Below the pieces are notes generated by a model, which did not search any database, was not told the DNA's origin, and saw only the letters and a list, made by a program, of their open reading frames with translations. Of a stretch of DNA of 59,977 nt, positions 33,298 to 42,776 are shown one piece after another; within the stretch, counting starts at the first letter, position 1, and each line of letters opens with the position of its first letter. The stretch is taken from contig CAKSMF010000008.1 in assembly GCA_934474025.1 (NCBI GenBank), positions 1 to 59,977 of the forward strand, written 5' to 3'. This DNA comes from an uncultured Ruminococcus sp. GTDB taxonomy: Bacteria > Bacillota > Clostridia > Oscillospirales > Ruminococcaceae. The position numbers were made by a program, and so were the translations under genes.

Positions 33298-34734
33298 ATG
33301 ACTATATGTGAACATTGCGGAGCAAGAGTTTATGGAAATGTCTGCGAATACTGTGATATGCCTGTAAATAATTCTGTCCCCCCTCAGAAAATAGAATATA
33401 AACAAACAAAACAAACTACAAAAAAGCCTAAAAATAAAATATCTAATAAAAAATCATTAAGTACTTTAAGTTTGCCTATAAAGATAAAGAAAAAACACAA
33501 AAAACGCAAATTCAAACCTAATAAAAGATTTTATATTGCTACAGCTATTGTAGGTGTATTGGTAATTTGCATGTATAATAATATTTCCATGAGAGATAAT
33601 TATACTTATTACGAACCTATTACTACTGACAATTCTGATTATTCGTCACAAGAGGACGGCGTTTTTCAGGCAGGAACTTATCAGATTGGCGAACAATTCC
33701 CAGAGGGTACTTATATATTCCTGCCAAATTTCACAAGTGGCAATACAGGCACATTAAATATTTATTCGGACTTGTCTTGTCAATACCCTATCTCTCAGGA
33801 ATATAGTCTTGATGGTGAACGTATTGTAGAAGTTACCGGCGATAACTGTATAAGATTTTCATACGCTACTGCTTATAACCTTGATATGCACCCAGAAATA
33901 GTCAATAGCCCCCAAAGAACAGATGGTATGTTTATAGTCGGCAGGGATATTGACGAGGGAACATATACTCTTAAATCCAAGTATTCTACTGATTCAGAAT
34001 GGAATATATATTCAAGTGTGGACGCTATATATCCAACATTAAAAAGTTCCGGATTACTCATTCAAGAAGATGAAGAAAACAATTCAGAACAGAACGACAA
34101 TCAGATTACACTTGAATACGGCGATATTCTTGAATTAAAAGATTGTCTGATTGATGAGAATGTATCAGAAAATGAATATTATGAAACACCTGAATTAAAC
34201 GACCAAAACCAAATTTTCAATAATGAGGGTATTTTTCCGGACGGCACTTACAAAATAGGAACAGAATTTCCCGAGGGACTTTATATATTTGTTCCCACAC
34301 TATCAGATAATCATGCTGTAGAAGGAATTTATTCAGACCCTGAATGTAAAAATCAGATTTCTTCTGAATATGTTCATTTTGATGGCACTCGAATTGCAAA
34401 GATTTCGGGTGACGGATATGTTGATTTTTCGTGGGCTACCGCTTATAATCTCGATATGCACCCCGAATTAGTTAACGACCCTCACAAAACAGAAGGTATG
34501 TTTATAGTCGGCAGAGACATTGAAGCAGGTACTTATGAACTCGAAGAAACAAATAATTCTTATGGTTATGCCGAATGGTATATATATTCCGATTTAACTT
34601 CAATAGGTGGTCCAATAAAAAAAGATAGCGGAAGTTTTTATTCAGAAGATGAATACAACTCAAATGTTACTAACATAATAACACTCGAGGACGGAGATAT
34701 TTTTGAATTAAAGGGGTGCAGAATTAAGGAATAA
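33298..34734 (+). CDS. Zinc-ribbon membrane protein with duplicated outer domain
   Basis: A 478-residue protein. Residues 1-22 have two CxxC pairs (CEHC, CEYC) of a zinc ribbon. A strongly basic stretch (about 30-80) precedes one membrane segment (about 80-96), so the ribbon is inside. Outside lie two copies of a domain of about 155 residues (about 118-280 and 310-478), each with G(V/I)F..GTY.IG..FPEG.Y.F, then SYATAYNLDMHPE and GMFIVGRDI..GTY. The repeat may be a beta-rich surface fold. No enzyme motif. Its end overlaps the converging C39-like gene by 11 bases. Confidence 0.65.
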   Translation: MTICEHCGARVYGNVCEYCDMPVNNSVPPQKIEYKQTKQTTKKPKNKISNKKSLSTLSLPIKIKKKHKKRKFKPNKRFYIATAIVGVLVICMYNNISMRDNYTYYEPITTDNSDYSSQEDGVFQAGTYQIGEQFPEGTYIFLPNFTSGNTGTLNIYSDLSCQYPISQEYSLDGERIVEVTGDNCIRFSYATAYNLDMHPEIVNSPQRTDGMFIVGRDIDEGTYTLKSKYSTDSEWNIYSSVDAIYPTLKSSGLLIQEDEENNSEQNDNQITLEYGDILELKDCLIDENVSENEYYETPELNDQNQIFNNEGIFPDGTYKIGTEFPEGLYIFVPTLSDNHAVEGIYSDPECKNQISSEYVHFDGTRIAKISGDGYVDFSWATAYNLDMHPELVNDPHKTEGMFIVGRDIEAGTYELEETNNSYGYAEWYIYSDLTSIGGPIKKDSGSFYSEDEYNSNVTNIITLEDGDIFELKGCRIKE

Positions 34735-35545
34735 TTTCTACTGCTATAGCCTGCATACCCATTTCATCATAACGGCGTTCGACAAGTCTTTTAATATATG
34801 GAGTATTCTTTGAAACAAGCGGGTCATTGAAATAATAATTTTCGTCATCATATCCGACAAGTACAAGACAATGTTCATTTGATTTCCAGAAATAACGTTC
34901 TCCCGTGTTTTCAACAATCCAACTATTACTTAAATTTATAAAAGTCGGTTTCATATTTATGCTTGCCCATATAAGTACCGGAACTCCATTATTAATATAT
35001 TTTTCACAAATTTCCTCAAGTTCCATTCCTTTGAGGTCTGTTATTTTATAATTTTTTCCGAGTTTATACTCCTGCGGTGTAAGATACCTTTGTAACGCAA
35101 GTATAATTGCTCCGCTATAACAGCCATAACCAGTATTATATTTTGGATTGCCTACAAAAACTTTATCAGGATTTCCGCCGTATTTGATTTTATCTTTTCC
35201 TTTTCTTGTAACGTCAACGGCATTAAGATAACCTTTATTTATAATGTCACCTGCTTTTATATCAAATCCATAAAACGCAAGCAACATTGATGTACTTACG
35301 AGTTCACAGCCTGTCGGATAATCATGTTGCGAATAATACGGAACATCTATAAACATTTCTTCTTTAAGATTACGGACAACTTTTTTTATTTGAATTGTTG
35401 TTTGAGTTTCAGTATATTCTGTAGTAATTATTGAACTTTTTGTCATTGTTGTTTCAGAATGCACTCCACCCAATGGATTTAGATTCTGAGGTTCAGTTCC
35501 GCAGGCTGTCAGCATTGCTAAAGATAATATCAATATTTTTTTCAT
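34724..35545 (-). CDS. C39-like peptidase lipoprotein
   Basis: A 273-residue protein with a lipobox (LTAC, Cys15) so it is anchored outside the membrane. A Thr-rich linker leads to a papain-like C39_2 domain: VPYYSQHDYPTGCELVS with the catalytic Cys80, His225 in NEHCLVLVGYD, and NDPL. Without a transporter it is not a bacteriocin maturase; this class acts on unknown peptides at the surface. The neighbour (33298) is also a surface protein and converges with it. Confidence 0.85.
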   Translation of the reverse strand: MKKILILSLAMLTACGTEPQNLNPLGGVHSETTMTKSSIITTEYTETQTTIQIKKVVRNLKEEMFIDVPYYSQHDYPTGCELVSTSMLLAFYGFDIKAGDIINKGYLNAVDVTRKGKDKIKYGGNPDKVFVGNPKYNTGYGCYSGAIILALQRYLTPQEYKLGKNYKITDLKGMELEEICEKYINNGVPVLIWASINMKPTFINLSNSWIVENTGERYFWKSNEHCLVLVGYDDENYYFNDPLVSKNTPYIKRLVERRYDEMGMQAIAVEIIP

Positions 35546-35561
35546 TAATTCACCTCACAGA

Positions 35562-35593
35562 AAAAAGGACAGTTTTTTTAATAAACTGCCCTG
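35562..35593 (-). terminator. Terminator after 35604 gene
   Basis: On the minus strand AGGGCAGTTT pairs with AAACTGTCCT (one wobble) and is followed by a T-run. Confidence 0.75.
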
Positions 35594-35603
35594 TTTTTTA
35601 TAA

Positions 35604-35978
35604 TCAGTCGTTATTTTCTGTTTTTTCGGATACTGTTATTTTAGTAACTGCTTTTGTTTCTGAAATATTTCCCTCTTCGTCCTCAGTAGTAGTTACAACT
35701 GCAACTTCAATATTTCTGAAACTATTTATAACTTCTGAAAGATTAAGCATTGTGCGGTGAAGAATTTCTGTCTGATTGCCCATGTAAACTTTTCCCGCCG
35801 GAGTTTCCGGATTCTGTTCAAGTAATGAAAAAACCATACTTAATACATCAACAGCACTCTTTGGGGATTCGATTTTATCAGATGATTCAAGCTTTAAATT
35901 ATATTTTCCATACTCCGCAACATGAAGTATTTCTGCAAAAGCATGATTTTCAAAACTGATTTCTGCATAATTTTTCAT
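35604..35978 (-). CDS. Hypothetical protein downstream of metK
   Basis: About 124 residues from ATG 35978 behind AGGAGT; the longer frame would run into metK and lacks a site. The C-terminal 30 residues are Thr/Glu-rich and disordered (VVTTTEDEEGNISETKAV). No membrane segment or known motif. It starts 15 bases after metK on the same strand, so it probably shares the SAM-controlled transcript. Confidence 0.55.
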   Translation of the reverse strand: MKNYAEISFENHAFAEILHVAEYGKYNLKLESSDKIESPKSAVDVLSMVFSLLEQNPETPAGKVYMGNQTEILHRTMLNLSEVINSFRNIEVAVVTTTEDEEGNISETKAVTKITVSEKTENND

Positions 35979-35992
35979 TATAAAAACTCCTT

Positions 35993-37177
35993 TCAGGAAA
36001 TAACAGATTTCAACTGTTCTACCTTGTCGGTCTTTTCCCATGCAACGTTGAGTTCTTCACGTCCCATATGACCATATGCAGCAAGCTTTCTGTACTGAGG
36101 CTTTCTAAGATTGAGCATTTCAATAATAGCTGCTGGTCTGAGGTCGAAAATCTTTTCAACGGCTTCTGAAAGCTTGTCCTCTGAAACCTTTCCTGTACCA
36201 AAAGTATCAACAAGAATTGAAACAGGCTTAGCAACTCCGATAGCATAAGAAAGCTGTACTTCACACTTATCAGCAAGACCGGCTGCAACAATGTTCTTTG
36301 CAATATATCTTGAAGCATACGCTGCACTTCTGTCAACTTTAGTCGGGTCTTTTCCGCTGAAAGCTCCGCCACCGTGTCTTGAATAACCGCCATATGTATC
36401 AACAATTATTTTTCTTCCGGTAAGTCCGCTGTCTCCCTGAGGACCACCAATAACAAAACGTCCGGTAGGATTAATGAAAATCTTGGTATCATCATCAATG
36501 AGATTTTCGGGAATAATTTCTCTGATAACATATTCTTCAATATCCTTGCGGAGCTGATTCAATGAAATATCTGCGGAATGCTGTGAAGAAACAACAACTG
36601 CATCGATTCTTGCAGGTTTTCCGTCTATATACTCAACTGTAACCTGTGTTTTACCGTCCGGACGCAGATAACGAAGAGTGCCATTTTTACGAACTTCAGT
36701 AAGTCTCATTGCAAGTTTATGTGCCAGTGAAATCGGTAATGGCATAAGTTCAGGAGTTTCATTGCAGGCATAACCGAACATAATTCCCTGGTCACCAGCA
36801 CCATTTGAAAAACCGTCATTTTCGTCATTGTTTTCCCTGTACTCGAAAGCCTCATTAACACCCATTGCAATATCAGATGACTGTTCATCAATGCTTGTAA
36901 GTATTGAACAAGTATGTGCATCAAATCCATATTTTGCACGGTCGTATCCAATATCAGCAACTACCTGACGTGCAATTTTCGGAATATCAATTCTTGCAGT
37001 AGTTGAAATTTCTCCCATACAAAGAATCATTCCAGTAGTAATAATAGTTTCACAAGCTACACGACCGTTTTTATCCTGTTCAAGAATTGCATCAAGTACG
37101 GCGTCTGAAATCTGGTCACAAATTTTATCGGGGTGTCCCTCTGTAACTGATTCAGAAGTGAAAAAAACTTTACTCAT
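35993..37177 (-). CDS. metK: S-adenosylmethionine synthase
   Basis: A 394-residue enzyme that makes SAM from methionine and ATP. Signatures are TEGHPDKICDQISDAVLD, GAGDQGIMFGYA and GGGAFSGKDPTKVDRS (all within family positions). Behind AGGAGG. Its leader is a SAM-I riboswitch, so it is switched off when SAM is plentiful. Confidence 0.98.
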   Translation of the reverse strand: MSKVFFTSESVTEGHPDKICDQISDAVLDAILEQDKNGRVACETIITTGMILCMGEISTTARIDIPKIARQVVADIGYDRAKYGFDAHTCSILTSIDEQSSDIAMGVNEAFEYRENNDENDGFSNGAGDQGIMFGYACNETPELMPLPISLAHKLAMRLTEVRKNGTLRYLRPDGKTQVTVEYIDGKPARIDAVVVSSQHSADISLNQLRKDIEEYVIREIIPENLIDDDTKIFINPTGRFVIGGPQGDSGLTGRKIIVDTYGGYSRHGGGAFSGKDPTKVDRSAAYASRYIAKNIVAAGLADKCEVQLSYAIGVAKPVSILVDTFGTGKVSEDKLSEAVEKIFDLRPAAIIEMLNLRKPQYRKLAAYGHMGREELNVAWEKTDKVEQLKSVIS

Positions 37178-37190
37178 AAGTATACCTCCT

Positions 37191-37344
37191 AATAAAAAAA
37201 CGTTCCGAATATTAACCGGAACGTTTTGATTCTGAAAAAAATCCTCATCTGCCGGATAAAACCGCAGGAATTAGCACCTTTCCGCACATAAGCAGAAGGT
37301 TGCCGGACATCATAGGACCTGTTTCCTCCGTCACTCTTGATAAG
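37191..37344 (-). promoter_or_regulatory. SAM-I riboswitch (S-box) with terminator
   Basis: On the minus strand the aptamer (37344 down to 37244) begins CTTATCAAGAGTGACGGAGG, has the conserved GGTCCTATGATGTCCGGCAACC and GGTGCTAATTCC elements in pieces, and closes P1 with GATGAG (37244-37249). A terminator follows: arms 37217-37225 and 37199-37207 (AACGTTCCG type) with a T-run at 37191-37198. SAM binding is known to favour the terminator. Confidence 0.95.
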
Positions 37345-37355
37345 GTTATAATAGC

Positions 37356-37384
37356 ATTATAACATACCTTTTCAGAAATGTCAA
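37356..37384 (-). promoter_or_regulatory. Sigma-A promoter of metK
   Basis: TTGACA (37379-37384) and TATAAT (37356-37361) on the minus strand, 17 bases apart. The -35 box overlaps the stop codon of the gene at 37381. Confidence 0.85.
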
Positions 37385-37860
37385 GAGATTTTTTCAATAA
37401 AAGCACTTTTTTTGTAATTTTCAAGGGCTTCAAAGATTTTATGAAACAATATTTTATTAGGGAAACGCTCATAATCAGCAAAAATCCATATACCATTACT
37501 ATAGAAATGTTCTGCAATAGCGGCAGCAGTACCTGCACTGCGACCTTTGCCATAATCGCACTGACAAATTATATCCATGCCATTATTATAGGCATTGTAT
37601 ATAAATTCAGCTATATCAACAGATTCTGGAAAATATGTTTCGTATGTATAACCCTGTTGTTCAAGATAATTAATATCAATGTCATCAAATCCTAAAGAAA
37701 AAACATTATCACACACTCCGCTGTAATCAACAGGGGCATAATCCTTGTCAATTTTATGGGCATTAGGGTCATAATAGCTTATAACTACGGTATTTTCCGG
37801 AAATTTTCCAGATTTAATTATTTCCTGAATTTCCTTACGTGAAAAAATTGAAATCTTCAT
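37381..37860 (-). CDS. Protein-tyrosine phosphatase-like protein
   Basis: A 159-residue protein with the phosphatase loop C101-D-Y-G-K-G-R107 followed by S-A-G, the Cx5R motif of cysteine phosphatases. Start ATG follows GAGGTGC. The N-terminus ('ISYYDPNA') resembles phage and clostridial dual-specificity-like proteins rather than low-molecular-weight phosphatases. The target is unknown. Confidence 0.7.
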   Translation of the reverse strand: MKISIFSRKEIQEIIKSGKFPENTVVISYYDPNAHKIDKDYAPVDYSGVCDNVFSLGFDDIDINYLEQQGYTYETYFPESVDIAEFIYNAYNNGMDIICQCDYGKGRSAGTAAAIAEHFYSNGIWIFADYERFPNKILFHKIFEALENYKKSAFIEKIS

Positions 37861-38181
37861 AAATGCACCTCACAATATTTTTTATTATATTGTACTATAT
37901 TGTTTGAGGTTTGTCAATAGTATATGTATAATTTGTAATTAATTGATAGTCTAAAAAAACAAACAGCTTTCTGGTTAAGGAAAGCTGTTTGCCATGATAT
38001 AGGGATTATTGGGGATTTTTCAAACCAGCGATGGGGTAAACGCCGATTCGAATATGAAAAAACGGCTTCCAGGATTTCTCCTTTCAGCATATTCATTATA
38101 AACGCCTTATGTGTAAATTACGTGATAGAAAAGTAAATTTTCTATTACAGATATTTAACAATTCTTACTAAAAGATTACAT
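37861..38181. other. Intergenic with possible small RNA
   Basis: No convincing gene lies in these 321 bases. A minus-strand frame (37914-38096) runs straight through the terminator at 37952-37990 and is not accepted. The 190 bases between the histidine kinase stop and that terminator could hold a small RNA or a long 3' untranslated region; no promoter of its own is clear. Confidence 0.4.
37952..37990 (-). terminator. Terminator downstream of histidine kinase
   Basis: Arms 37961-37971 and 37980-37990 (AAACAGCTTTC / GAAAGCTGTTT), then a minus-strand T-run at 37952-37960. Confidence 0.85.
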
Positions 38182-39630
38182 TTATGTTTTATCATTTATC
38201 TTAAACCAGAATATTGAACCTTTTCCGATAGTACTTTTTACTCCGTAATCGTATCCATGAAGTTTAAGAACAGCTTTAACAATAGATAATCCTAAACCTG
38301 TTCCAACTACTTCCCTCTTATGATTTTCAGAACGATAGTATTTATCGAAAATAAGTTTAATTTTATCTTCTTCTATTCCGTCGCCGGTATCTTCGATTTC
38401 AATAAGAACTCCGTCAGGCTTGTTAATCTGACGCACATAAACTTGTTTGTCCACGCCGGTATAATTTATGGCATTGTTTATAAGATTGTATATTACCTGC
38501 TCAATCTTTACAACGTCACAACAAACCATTCTTTCAGTATCAGGAGTAAAATGTATATGATATCCCATTTTATCCGAAATACCTTTAAAGCGTCCTATAA
38601 TTTCGTTGAGTTTTGAACTTATTTCAAATTCTGATAGATTAAGCTTTTGTTTACCGCTTTCGAGTTTTGAAAGGTCAAGAATATCATTAACCATAGCCGA
38701 AAGCCTGTCCGTTTCGTTTATAATAATTTCAAGATGTTCATTACGCTTTACGGGATTATCCCCTGACAAATCACGTATCATTTCGGCGTAAGCCTTTAAC
38801 ATAGTAAGGGGGGTTCTAAGGTCATGGGAAACATTAGCTATCAAGTCTCTTTGCATTGTATCAACTCTTGAAAGTTCCTTTTCAGCATACATAAGAGTAT
38901 CAGCAAGCTTTTGTGCTTCAAGATAGCCTGTACCGTCAAACTTTGTATTAAGGTCACCTTTTGCGAGATTTTCGGCAGATTTTGTAATTCTGTCTATCGG
39001 ATGTGAAATCCTGTTTGCCAGAAATACAGATATTACCGCTGCAATGAGTATCAGCAAAACAGTTATTATCACAAGCTGACGTTTTATTATAGAAACAGTT
39101 GAACTTACGGGAGCGAGTTCAGCATTTATAAGCAAATAACCTTCCGGATTATCGACACTGCCAAGAACACATATATAAATAAGCATATCAGTATGGCTTG
39201 TAGGATTGGTTACTTTATATAAAGCTTCTGGCAAACCGGTGCGTCTTATTTCGTTCATAAACTTATATGTACTATTTTCCTTGCCATGTACCAAACAGTC
39301 ACCGAGAACGTCTTTTGAATAAATAGAGCGTCCATACCTGTCAAGAATTTCAACACACACATCATTATCAATAGCTGTATCAGTATATTTTTCAACAAAT
39401 TTTGTTCTGTTTCCAGATTTGTAGTCAGTATTATATGCATCAACTATTTCAACAGCGTTTTCGGTAACAGAACGTGTTTTCATTCCCTCATAGAAAGATT
39501 CAAGAAAAAATATCTGAAATATCCACATAAGCACAAATACCAGTATTGTAAATAAAACAAAATGTATCCATACTTTAAGACGCAGTGGCATATGGTTATT
39601 TGCTTTTTTGATATTATGGATTATATTCAA
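38182..39630 (-). CDS. Sensor histidine kinase
   Basis: A 482-residue two-component kinase. Membrane segments lie at about residues 18-40 and 183-205 and enclose an extracellular sensor region. HAMP (about 206-258), HisKA with the phospho-His in LIANVSHDLRTPL (about 268), and HATPase_c with N box (VIYNLINNAINYT), DTGDGIEEDKI and GTGLGLSIVKAVLKLHGY follow. It overlaps its response regulator gene by 17 bases. The signal is unknown. Confidence 0.95.
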   Translation of the reverse strand: MNIIHNIKKANNHMPLRLKVWIHFVLFTILVFVLMWIFQIFFLESFYEGMKTRSVTENAVEIVDAYNTDYKSGNRTKFVEKYTDTAIDNDVCVEILDRYGRSIYSKDVLGDCLVHGKENSTYKFMNEIRRTGLPEALYKVTNPTSHTDMLIYICVLGSVDNPEGYLLINAELAPVSSTVSIIKRQLVIITVLLILIAAVISVFLANRISHPIDRITKSAENLAKGDLNTKFDGTGYLEAQKLADTLMYAEKELSRVDTMQRDLIANVSHDLRTPLTMLKAYAEMIRDLSGDNPVKRNEHLEIIINETDRLSAMVNDILDLSKLESGKQKLNLSEFEISSKLNEIIGRFKGISDKMGYHIHFTPDTERMVCCDVVKIEQVIYNLINNAINYTGVDKQVYVRQINKPDGVLIEIEDTGDGIEEDKIKLIFDKYYRSENHKREVVGTGLGLSIVKAVLKLHGYDYGVKSTIGKGSIFWFKINDKT

Positions 39631-40297
39631 ATTTATATCCCAGTCCCCTCAAAGTGACGATATAATTACGGTAATGTTCTCCAAGACTGCTACGCAACAT
39701 TTTTATATGTGTATCAACTGTTCTGTCGTCACCGAAAAAGTCATAGCCCCATACTTCCTCAAGAAGCTTGTTTCTTGTAAGTGCAATGTTTTTGTTTTTA
39801 ACAAGGTAAAAAAGCAAATCATACTCCTTAGGGGTCATGGAAATTTTTTTACCATCAATATAAACTTCACGTCCGGAAATATCAACTTCCAGTCCTTCAA
39901 AAACATACTTGTCCTGATATACCGGAGCTTCAGGGGCAACGTGTCTTTTAAGAACGACTTTCACACGAGCCATAAGTTCCTTAGGTGAAAATGGTTTTAC
40001 AACATAGTCATCAACGCCTATTTCAAAGCCGAAAAGTTTGTCATATTCTTCACTTCTTGCCGAAAGCATTATAACCGGAATTTTCTTTGTTTTGTGTATT
40101 TCCTTACAAGCGGAATAACCGTCAAGTCTTGGCATCATAACGTCCATAATAATTAAATCATAGTCATTTTCGTGACAAAGATTGACAGCTTCCATACCGT
40201 TTTCAGCCTCGGTAACTTCATAACCCTCAAACTCTGCGTACTCACGGACGACTTTTCTTATATTAACTTCATCGTCCACTACAAGAATATGTTCCAT
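39614..40297 (-). CDS. OmpR-type response regulator
   Basis: About 227 residues from ATG 40297, with AAAGAGGTG upstream; TTG at 40306 is too near that site. Receiver domain with Asp52 (LIIMDVMMPRLDG) and conserved Lys (VVKPFSPKEL), then a winged helix DNA-binding domain (MTPKEYDLLFYLVKNKN..DDRTVDTHIKMLR). Partner of the kinase at 38182. Confidence 0.95.
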   Translation of the reverse strand: MEHILVVDDEVNIRKVVREYAEFEGYEVTEAENGMEAVNLCHENDYDLIIMDVMMPRLDGYSACKEIHKTKKIPVIMLSARSEEYDKLFGFEIGVDDYVVKPFSPKELMARVKVVLKRHVAPEAPVYQDKYVFEGLEVDISGREVYIDGKKISMTPKEYDLLFYLVKNKNIALTRNKLLEEVWGYDFFGDDRTVDTHIKMLRSSLGEHYRNYIVTLRGLGYKFEYNP

Positions 40298-40457
40298 AAA
40301 TAACAAACACCTCTTTTTGTATTTTTATACCGGAAAAAAGGTTATTCTCCGGTAATTACATTATAACATAATATCACACAAAAGTGTACATCTTGTGATA
40401 AATTTCTGTAATTTTACAGTAAATTTATTTATTTTGTCACCAATTTCAAATTTATGA

Positions 40458-40486
40458 TTGACATTTTCGGTAATTTTTGCTATAAT
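40458..40486 (+). promoter_or_regulatory. Sigma-A promoter of GGDEF-EAL gene
   Basis: TTGACA (40458-40463) and TATAAT (40481-40486), 17 bases apart. Confidence 0.85.
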
Positions 40487-40526
40487 GTATATGGTTTAGT
40501 ATTATTCTGATTGGAGGCAAAAATAT

Positions 40527-42749
40527 ATGAACCTTAACAATCCACTCGCTGCAGCAATAATAATAGCAACTGCTACAGGTCTTGTTATTGCATATACAAG
40601 AATATTTCCTGATATGGCAATGATAACAATTATTACATATATTTCAACAATGTTTTTTCTTTCACTTATACTTGCTATTTCGGCTTGGATTTACAAAAAA
40701 CACAAATCATCTGTTGATGCCGGTGATATAGCAGGTATTTCAGAAAATCTCAACACAGAAATGATTATGTGGACTGATGACTTTTCCGCAGTTTATATGA
40801 ACAAACATATGCGTGAACTCCTCGGAATCGGTACTAATTTTGACCATAAAGCCGAAATAATGCGTGCTTTCGGAATTGATAATATCAATAGTTCTACTAT
40901 ACAAGAAATAATAAAAAGCAATTCGCATGAAGCACGTTTTATGAGTGCAAATGATGTTCCGACTACTATAGCATGGAGTACTTCTCTTGTAAAACAAAAG
41001 AAAAAAACTTCACTATATTTAAGTACCGGACTTAATCTTACTGAAATCAAAAAAATGCGTCTCGACCTCGCAAGTACAAATGACCTTTTCAACTATTCAA
41101 TGAATCTTGCTGAAATCGGAATAATTATGTCAAATGATATGGCAAATTTCATAGCATCTCCGGAAACCGTCCGTATGCTTGGTTTGAAAGGTAATAATAT
41201 TTCATTAAAGACTCTCCGTGCAAAAATTCACCCGAATGACCGCCTAACATTTGACAGTACAATAAAATCAGCATATGTCGATAATGGCAATGAAGTTCAT
41301 AGTCTTGAAATACGTATATGTTCCGCTGATAGTTTTTATCATTGGTACACATTCCGCTACAAAGGCATGAATAATTCCGACTCCCTGCCAATGTTCGGAG
41401 GTGCATTGATTGACAGTTCACAGGAACACGAAAAAGACCTTATAATTGAACGTCTTGCATATATTGATGAAGTTACGGAAATTCCTAACCGTAATAAATT
41501 TATGGACGTAGGTCAGGAAACATTTGAACAATGTCGCCTGCTCAATTGTTCATACTGGATTGTAGTATTTGATATAGACCGTTTTCACATTATAAATGAC
41601 AGTTGCGGTTATCAGAACGGAAATCATATTTTAAAGAATTTTGCAAATATTATGTATAAGTTCATAACTCCGGGAGGACTCGCCGGCAGAATAAGTGGTG
41701 ATAACTTCGCCATGATTTTGAGAGATTACGGTGATGACGATTTACCGGTACGTACTGCAAAAAATATTCAAGAAGAATTTGCTAAACTGGCTGTTGATGA
41801 ATTTGCCTCAATAAATCTGAGTTGTTCAGTTGGCTATTCAAAAATGCCGGAGGACAGCGAAACATTCCTTGAAGCATTTGAACACGCCGAATTTGCTTTA
41901 AAATCCGGTGGTACTGATAACAGTTCAATACGTGGATATGAAGCCCGTATGCACGATTCTATCATAGGAAGAAATGAACTTGAAAAAGAACTTGCCCTTG
42001 CCATTGACAATAATGAATTACAATTATTCTATCAGCCTAAAATCGACCTTTCAACAGGTAAAATAATGGGTGTTGAAGCCCTTATACGCTGGATTAAACC
42101 TGATGGTACTATTATAAGACCTGATGTTTTTGTGCCGGTTGCTGAAAGTTCACATCTTATAGGAAAAATAAGCGAATTTGTTTTGAATGAAGGTTGCCGT
42201 CAAAATAAATTATGGCAGAAAATGGGTTATCCCGAAATAGTAATGTCAATAAACTTTACATCAACAGATTTCTATCAAAAAGACCTTAAAGACAAAGTTT
42301 TTGAGACTCTCGCGAAAACCGGTCTTGACGCAAAATGGCTTGAAGTTGAACTTACTGAAACTCTTGCTTTAAGTGACATTGATTATGCTGTTTCTCAGAT
42401 GAATAAACTTCGTGAACTCGGTGTAAAACTAGCTATGGACGATTTCGGAACAGGTTATTCCTCATTGAGTTATCTCCAGATATTGCCGATTACTCTCCTT
42501 AAACTTGACCGTTCGTTTATAATAGACATTGAACACGATAATATAGCCTATGAAATAGTTTCATCAGTAATAAGAATTGCTAAATCCAAAAAAATTGAAA
42601 CTATTGCAGAAGGCATTGAAAATCTTAATCAAGAAGATATTCTCCGGAAAGCCGGTTGTGATTTTGGACAAGGTTATCTATATGGCAAGCCAATGCCCGC
42701 TGAAAAATTGCAAGAGTTCCTTGAGGAGAATATGAAAAAAGTCAATTAA
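40527..42749 (+). CDS. GGDEF-EAL protein, likely c-di-GMP phosphodiesterase
   Basis: A 740-residue protein. Two N-terminal membrane segments (about residues 5-25 and 32-55), PAS-like regions (about 70-305), a GGDEF domain with the signature changed to SGDNF (about 390-394), and an EAL domain with EALIRW (Glu517), NFTSTDF, ELTETL and DDFGTGYSS (Asp638, Asp639). The altered GGDEF probably cannot make c-di-GMP; the EAL is intact and should break it down. It is preceded by its own promoter. Confidence 0.92.
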   Translation: MNLNNPLAAAIIIATATGLVIAYTRIFPDMAMITIITYISTMFFLSLILAISAWIYKKHKSSVDAGDIAGISENLNTEMIMWTDDFSAVYMNKHMRELLGIGTNFDHKAEIMRAFGIDNINSSTIQEIIKSNSHEARFMSANDVPTTIAWSTSLVKQKKKTSLYLSTGLNLTEIKKMRLDLASTNDLFNYSMNLAEIGIIMSNDMANFIASPETVRMLGLKGNNISLKTLRAKIHPNDRLTFDSTIKSAYVDNGNEVHSLEIRICSADSFYHWYTFRYKGMNNSDSLPMFGGALIDSSQEHEKDLIIERLAYIDEVTEIPNRNKFMDVGQETFEQCRLLNCSYWIVVFDIDRFHIINDSCGYQNGNHILKNFANIMYKFITPGGLAGRISGDNFAMILRDYGDDDLPVRTAKNIQEEFAKLAVDEFASINLSCSVGYSKMPEDSETFLEAFEHAEFALKSGGTDNSSIRGYEARMHDSIIGRNELEKELALAIDNNELQLFYQPKIDLSTGKIMGVEALIRWIKPDGTIIRPDVFVPVAESSHLIGKISEFVLNEGCRQNKLWQKMGYPEIVMSINFTSTDFYQKDLKDKVFETLAKTGLDAKWLEVELTETLALSDIDYAVSQMNKLRELGVKLAMDDFGTGYSSLSYLQILPITLLKLDRSFIIDIEHDNIAYEIVSSVIRIAKSKKIETIAEGIENLNQEDILRKAGCDFGQGYLYGKPMPAEKLQEFLEENMKKVN

Positions 42750-42776
42750 AATTATTTTTTAATGGAGGTTACTCAC

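Noticed and set aside
37914..38096. 60-residue minus-strand frame
   Set aside because: Runs through a strong terminator; no homologous pattern.
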